Shown here: positions 59,906-64,000 of the stretch, in pieces | Layout of the letters: each line of letters begins with the position of its first letter | Position numbering within the stretch: the first letter of the stretch is position 1 | Origin: Rhizobium sp. RCAM05350 | GTDB lineage: Bacteria; Pseudomonadota; Alphaproteobacteria; Rhizobiales; Rhizobiaceae | Direction of reading: 5' to 3' | Assembly: GCA_024426085.1 (NCBI GenBank) | Contig: CP087974.1 | Span: 1,302,001 to 1,366,000 of the forward strand | DNA: 64,000 nucleotides | Made by a program: the position numbers and the translations under genes | The notes under the pieces: model-generated | What the model saw: only the letters and a program-made list of their open reading frames with translations | Database searches by the model: none | Told to the model about the DNA's origin: nothing

Positions 59906-60335
59906 TTACTTGGCGCGGCGCTTGCGGCGCTGGCCGAGGCCCATTTCCTTGGCAAGGCGCGAACGCTTCGGCATAGGCCGGAGCAACCATCGGATAGTCG
60001 GACGGCAGGTCCCATTTCTCGCGGTAATCTTCCGGCGACAGGCTGTGATGTGTCATCAGGTGGCGCTTCAGCGACTTGAAAGTGCCGCCGCATTCCAAAC
60101 AGGTGATCTGGTCATCCTGAACCGACTTGCGTACGGATACGGCCGGCTTCGGCTTCTCGACCACGACTGTGACCGGAACCGGGCTGCCGGTATTGTTCAA
60201 GGCGGCATGCACGTCGCCGATCAGCGTCGAGAGTTCGGCGACCGGTACGACATGATTGCTGACATAGGCAGCAACGATCTCTGCGGTGAGTTCAACCAGA
60301 AGATCGTGGCCCGAGCCAAGCGGTGAATCCGTCAT
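59906..60335 (-). CDS. mucR: MucR/Ros-family zinc-finger transcriptional regulator (one indel)
   Basis: Global regulator of exopolysaccharide and motility genes in rhizobia, about 142 residues. The N-terminal helix ([20 protein letters not shown]) is followed by the C2H2-type finger [20 protein letters not shown] and the segment [20 protein letters not shown]. Near 59960 a CG is lost from GCGCG; correction gives [20 protein letters not shown] and a stop at 59906 instead of an off-frame tail to 59853. Autoregulation is known for the family and would act in the long AT-rich upstream gap. Confidence 0.92.
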
Positions 60336-60955
60336 TCTTTCTTTCTCCTATCGGAATTTCTGCAAATGTGCCGCGACGGGTTTATCGCAACACAACCAAA
60401 CCGTACTGAGAAAGTGCCCATAAAATCGCCGTTTGCCGCCAAACTGGACGAACCTCGCCCTTAGCCACAACAGAAAACCGCGACAAACCTCATAATACTC
60501 CCAATTCTCAAGGATTGGAATCAGTTACCAAAGCTCCCGGACAAGCAGGCGCCTCAAAGCAACAATCAACACTCACAACCCAAGCTGGAATTTCTTACCG
60601 AAGTAATATGGAAATGGACACTTTGCCTTTACTCGATTAACATTGATCGGCCAAAAGTCCAATAATAAATTGTGCGAAATTTAGCCTATTGATCTTGGAG
60701 AATGTGACGAATCGCCACGACGCGGGAAACATTACGATACATACAACGATCAACGCTATGCATGGTTGAAAGTCAGCAACAGTCTACTTTCCCCCTTCAA
60801 CACTGTTTTCTAAAACAGGCAGATCAAGCTTTGATGGTACACATCCTGTTGAATGAAATAGGCTATCCCATCGGAAAGAAAGATGGCTGACGTCATTCGA
60901 CCCGAACGGGCGCTTTGTTTTGCGGCAGAATACGTTCGAATAAAGGCGTCGAAGC
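60336..60955. other. Long AT-rich intergenic region upstream of mucR
   Basis: 620 bases with clearly lower GC than the rest of the window. MucR/Ros proteins bind AT-rich DNA, so this may be an autoregulatory region. A 26-codon frame (MADVIRPERALCF, near 60892) is the only ORF seen and is not called. Confidence 0.45.
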
Positions 60956-61321
60956 CTAGATGACCGAGGATTTCTGCTTTGATTGCGGCAACTGATCGGT
61001 AACCGACAGGTTGGTCAACCTGTACCCAGCCTGATGCGCCGCCTTGGCGAGCAGATGGGCGGAGATCGGCGCGGTCAGAACGAAGAAGGCAAAACCAGCA
61101 AACGCCCTCAGCAGAATGGCAACATCGAACGCATGGATCCCTGCTGCCAGGAGAAGCAGGCCGGAGCCGATCGTGCCGGCCTTCGAGGCCGCGTGCATGC
61201 GGGTGTAGAGATCGGGAAAGCGCAGCAATCCCAGTGCTGCCAATACGGTGAAGAGCGACCCTGTCACCAGAAGCACGCTGATGGCGATCGCCGTGACCAT
61301 ATCGATATCGGCGGTGTCCAT
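60956..61321 (-). CDS. phaG: Cation/proton antiporter subunit PhaG/MnhG
   Basis: Small membrane subunit of the multisubunit Pha (Mnh/Mrp-type) K+ or Na+/H+ antiporter. The 121-residue protein starts [40 protein letters not shown] is the MnhG signature, and [20 protein letters not shown] a later helix. The ATG overlaps the restored phaF stop by one base (TAATG). Confidence 0.9.
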   Translation of the reverse strand: MDTADIDMVTAIAISVLLVTGSLFTVLAALGLLRFPDLYTRMHAASKAGTIGSGLLLLAAGIHAFDVAILLRAFAGFAFFVLTAPISAHLLAKAAHQAGYRLTNLSVTDQLPQSKQKSSVI

Positions 61322-61681
61322 TACCGGGCTCCCTTGTGTCTGCGGCGCGCAGGCTTGTCGCGCTTCGGCTTTGGCAACGTCTCCTGCCCCTTCTCCGTCT
61401 CCGGCGAAAGACCGCGCGAGAATGAAACGGGCAAAGGCAACCGTTGCCAGGAAGCCGACAAGGCTGAGCGCGATGGCGATATCGATGTAGAGATTGAAGC
61501 CGCTGCGGATCGCGATGACGGCGATAAAGCCGATGGCAATCGCCACCAGCATGTCGAGGCCAAGCACCCGGTCCGGCAGGCTTGGCCCGCGCAGGATCCG
61601 CAGCACCGTCAAAAGCAGGCCGAGCGACAGGGTAACGAGTGCGAAGGACGTCGAGAAAGTAAGGATCGAAGACGCGTTCAT
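61321..61681 (-). CDS. phaF: Cation/proton antiporter subunit PhaF/MnhF (one indel)
   Basis: Three-helix subunit of about 119 residues starting [20 protein letters not shown], with the family motif [20 protein letters not shown]. Near 61412-61418 a CG is lost from the coding strand; restoring it gives the charged tail [19 protein letters not shown] and the stop at 61321. Uncorrected, the frame runs on into PhaG with no stop, creating an apparent fusion. Confidence 0.87.
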
Positions 61682-62155
61682 AGCGGGAAAGCCTCCCGGA
61701 TCCGGGCGTTCGAAGCCGTTGGAAATCGCCCGCCGCTCGGCCGACGGGTCATGGCAATCCAGCGCGTGGACATAGAGCATCTTGCGGTCCTCCGACACGT
61801 CGACCGACAGCGTACCAGGCGTCAGCGTGATCAGGTTGGCCAGAAGCGTGATCTCGAAATCGCGCGTCAGCGTCAGCGGAAAAGCGAAGATGCCCGGCCG
61901 CAGCCGCATGTTGGGACGCAGCACGATGATCGCCACCTTGAACGCCGAAAGCCAAAGCTCCTTGAAGAACAGCACCCCAAGCAGCAGCAGTTTCAATGGA
62001 TTGACCCGGTGGAGAACGGCCGGAAAATGTTCCCGCACCAGCCACATCGACAGGGCGCCGACGGCAAAGCCGAGCACCAGGTTGTGCGCGCTGAAACTGC
62101 CGGAGACCAGCGCCCAGACCAGCGTCAGGATCAGATTGAGGATAATGAACGTCAT
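61678..62155 (-). CDS. phaE: Cation/proton antiporter subunit PhaE/MnhE (one indel)
   Basis: Subunit of about 158 residues starting [20 protein letters not shown], with [20 protein letters not shown] and [20 protein letters not shown], the MnhE signature. At 61704-61706 GGG (plus strand) should be GG; correction ends the protein [11 protein letters not shown] with a TGA that overlaps the phaF ATG by four bases. Uncorrected, the frame runs through phaF and phaG. Confidence 0.88.
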
Positions 62156-63711
62156 GGCGCGCTCCCCACCGGAAAGACGGACTTGATGTAGGCCGACGGC
62201 TCGTTGAGCGTCGCAGCAGCATTCTGGGCCAGGCCGAGCAGGGTTTCGGGAAACAGGCCGATCAGAACGCTAAGCACGGTCAACACCATAAGCGGCAGTA
62301 GCGCCGTCATCGGCAAGGCTTCCATCTTAGACGCCCTATCCTCCCGCGCCGGCCGCCAGTAGGCAAGCAGGAACACCCGGCCGGTGGCAATCATGGTCAG
62401 GAAGCCGGTGATGAGCAGCGCCGCCGCCAGCCACCAGGAACTGCCGTCGAGGGCGGCCCTCACCAACATCACCTTTGGCCAGAAACCGGAAAACGGTGGC
62501 AGGCCGGAGACCGAGAAGAACAGCATCAGCGACAGTGCGGCAAACAGCGGCTGCGTCTGGTAGAGCCCGCTGAGACTCTCGAGCGAAAATCCGCCGCCAA
62601 CACGGGCGGCAAGGCCGGCCGCCAGATAGAGCGCCGTCATGACCAGCATCGAATGCAGGGCATAGAAGATTACCCCGCCGATCGCGTCAGGCCCGCCAAG
62701 CGCGATGCCGGCGAGCATGGCACCGATGCCGGAGATGACGAGGTAACCGAGCAGGCGGCGCGCGTCGGTCTGCGCCAGCGCGCCGAGCGCGCCGGTCAGC
62801 ATGGTCAGAACGGCGACCAGCGTGAGGACCGCGCTCAACTGCTCGCGCTCGGCCGGAAACAGCATGACGCTGATGCGGATCAGGGCATGGATCCCGACCT
62901 TGGTGAGCAGGCCGGCAAACAGCGCCGACACGACGATGCGCGGCGTGTGATAGGAGGCGGGCAGCCAGAAATTCACCGGAAACGCAGCAGACTTCATCAT
63001 GAAGGCAAGAATGTAGAGCGCGGTCAGCGTTACCAGAGGCGCCGTCATCTGCAGCCCCGGCGCCTTCTGCGCAATGTCGGCCATGTTGAGCGTGCCGAAA
63101 ATGCCGTAGAGGTAACCGGTGGTGATCAAAAACAGCGTCGTGGCGACGAGGTTGAGGAAACTGTATTTGACCGCCCCGTCGATCTGCTCGCGTTCGGAGC
63201 CGAGCACAATAAGGCCGAAGGACGAGATCAGCAAAACCTCGAACCAGACATAGAGATTGAAGACGTCTCCCGTCAGGAAGGCGCCGCTGACGCCGGTCAT
63301 CAACAGCATCAGGAACGGATAGAAGCCGTAGCGCCGGCCACTGGCATTGATGTCGTCGATTGCCGCGACGGCACCGACGAAGGCCACCACCGCCGCTGCC
63401 AGCGCAAACAGCGCGCCGGTCAGATCGACCGTGAATGCGATGCCGAACGGCGGCAGCCAGCGCCCCATCACCATCGTCACCGGCCCGCTGCCGGCCACGT
63501 GCCAGAGCAGTGCTGTATCGATCAGAACGAGAACGAATAGGGCGGCCACGGCGATCAGCGGCTGCAGCCAACCCTTGTGCCGGATCATCAAAAGCACCGC
63601 GCCAATGCCCATGCACCAGACGACCGGCAGGATCACCAGCCAGTCAAGCGCCGCCACCGGTTGAAGAACCAGGGCTGCTGAAAGATCGATGGGGGATGAA
63701 GAAACGGCCAT
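62152..63711 (-). CDS. phaD: Cation/proton antiporter subunit PhaD/MnhD
   Basis: Large membrane subunit of 519 residues related to NADH dehydrogenase NuoN/M. Key segments are [40 protein letters not shown] (the conserved Lys helix) and [20 protein letters not shown]. The frame is intact over 1.5 kb, which is exceptional for this window. It overlaps phaE by four bases and follows phaC by 8 bases. Confidence 0.95.
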   Translation of the reverse strand: MAVSSSPIDLSAALVLQPVAALDWLVILPVVWCMGIGAVLLMIRHKGWLQPLIAVAALFVLVLIDTALLWHVAGSGPVTMVMGRWLPPFGIAFTVDLTGALFALAAAVVAFVGAVAAIDDINASGRRYGFYPFLMLLMTGVSGAFLTGDVFNLYVWFEVLLISSFGLIVLGSEREQIDGAVKYSFLNLVATTLFLITTGYLYGIFGTLNMADIAQKAPGLQMTAPLVTLTALYILAFMMKSAAFPVNFWLPASYHTPRIVVSALFAGLLTKVGIHALIRISVMLFPAEREQLSAVLTLVAVLTMLTGALGALAQTDARRLLGYLVISGIGAMLAGIALGGPDAIGGVIFYALHSMLVMTALYLAAGLAARVGGGFSLESLSGLYQTQPLFAALSLMLFFSVSGLPPFSGFWPKVMLVRAALDGSSWWLAAALLITGFLTMIATGRVFLLAYWRPAREDRASKMEALPMTALLPLMVLTVLSVLIGLFPETLLGLAQNAAATLNEPSAYIKSVFPVGSAP

Positions 63712-63719
63712 GGGTCCAG

Positions 63720-64000
63720 TCAGTATCCAAGCGGCGGCAACACGGCATCGTCCGGTTCTGCCACGCGCATCATGTCGGTATTGTCTACCTTCAACTCGCT
63801 ATAGGCGCGCCAGGCGAGCACCAAAAGGAAGGCGAAGAACGAGAATGAAATGACGATGGCCGTCAGGATCAGCGCCTGGGGCAGCGGATTGGCCGTCGGT
63901 CCGGCCGGAACGTCGAGGCCAGCCCCTGATCACCGGTGGCACCTCGCGCATGATGCGGCCGCTGGTGAAGATCAACAGGTTGACCGCATTGCCGAGAACA
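63720..64000 (-). CDS. phaC: Cation/proton antiporter subunit PhaC/MnhC, N-terminus cut by window edge (one indel)
   Basis: C-terminal part of the NuoK-like subunit: VLGNAVNLLIFTSGRIMREV, then after a shift near 63918-63924 GLDVPAGPTANPLPQALILT and AIVISFSFFAFLLVLAWRAY, ending DDAVLPPLGY. The motif LPQALILTAIVIS is the MnhC signature. The rest of the operon (phaC start and the phaA/B part) lies beyond the window. Confidence 0.88.

Noticed and set aside
60892..60962. 26-codon frame MADVIRPERALCF
   Set aside because: Too short, overlaps the phaG stop, and has no independent support.
60983..62191. 402-codon plus-strand open frame over phaE-phaG
   Set aside because: Antisense shadow of membrane-protein genes, with no domain and no ribosome site.
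1..64000. Searches for tRNA, rRNA, CRISPR arrays and insertion sequences
   Set aside because: Reading both strands by eye I saw no cloverleaf or rRNA-like segments, no regularly spaced repeats, and no transposase or terminal inverted repeats. A dedicated tRNA or covariance scan could still find something.

Overview
The window is a high-GC alphaproteobacterial chromosome segment, most likely from the family Rhizobiaceae (Rhizobium/Agrobacterium/Ensifer relatives). The evidence is the conserved block feuN-feuP-feuQ, cycHJKL (ccmI-E-F-H), degP, a two-component pair, glnE, a PleC-type kinase and pepN, together with a MucR/Ros zinc-finger regulator, a Pha/Mnh-type multisubunit cation/proton antiporter and a RIME-like double-palindrome repeat.

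Layout. 1-7.2 kb: the 5' part of electron-transfer-flavoprotein:ubiquinone oxidoreductase (minus), an Hsp70-like ATPase, a uracil-DNA glycosylase superfamily protein, two very small ORFs, an MFS transporter and an EamA transporter. 7.2-12.5 kb: pepN and a PleC-type kinase. 12.5-26.8 kb (all minus): glnE, a histidine kinase/OmpR regulator pair, degP, the cytochrome c maturation operon, a small surface lipoprotein and feuQ-feuP-feuN. 27-44.8 kb (minus): a complete gene-transfer-agent (GTA)-type head and tail cluster in the canonical order: gp1-like, terminase, portal, DUF6107-like, protease, capsid, connectors, tail tube, chaperones, short tape measure, DUF2460, DUF2163, NlpC/P60, host-specificity protein, then a small membrane protein. 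Two islands interrupt it: a GH19-like endolysin plus two related tiny plus-strand genes (41.3-42.5 kb), and three plus-strand cargo genes (33.4-34.4 kb). 45-60 kb: MmcQ/YjbR, YcgN, a PBP1A-type enzyme, a SUKH-like protein, a DUF1214/DUF1254 pair, envelope and stress proteins, a second PAS kinase, sufE, a DUF6456-like protein, a stand-alone DnaA C-terminal domain protein and mucR. 61-64 kb: phaG-F-E-D and part of phaC.

Reading-frame quality dominates interpretation. I placed more than 60 small indels by eye, roughly one per kilobase. They fall in housekeeping and phage genes alike, mostly as one extra base in or beside short G/C runs or as loss of one CG unit from CGCG tracts. Restoring them gives full-length proteins of the expected family sizes with conserved motifs. 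I therefore read them as sequencing/assembly errors, not pseudogenes, and give each gene its restored span with the break points. Several genes carry two compensating indels, which leave the frame open but garble a short stretch of protein.

The most interesting biology is the GTA locus. It has no visible integrase, repressor or replication genes. Its operon carries an intrinsic-terminator-like hairpin between the head and tail modules and a strong hairpin just upstream of the capsid gene. Two of its embedded cargo genes have exact matches to the alphaproteobacterial general-stress (EcfG) promoter, GGAAC-N16-CGTT. Two further exact matches serve a divergent pair of envelope/stress genes near 51 kb. 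Two kinases of the PleC/DivJ class lie in the window; in other alphaproteobacteria such kinases feed the CtrA pathway, which controls GTA production in Rhodobacter. That link here is inference only.
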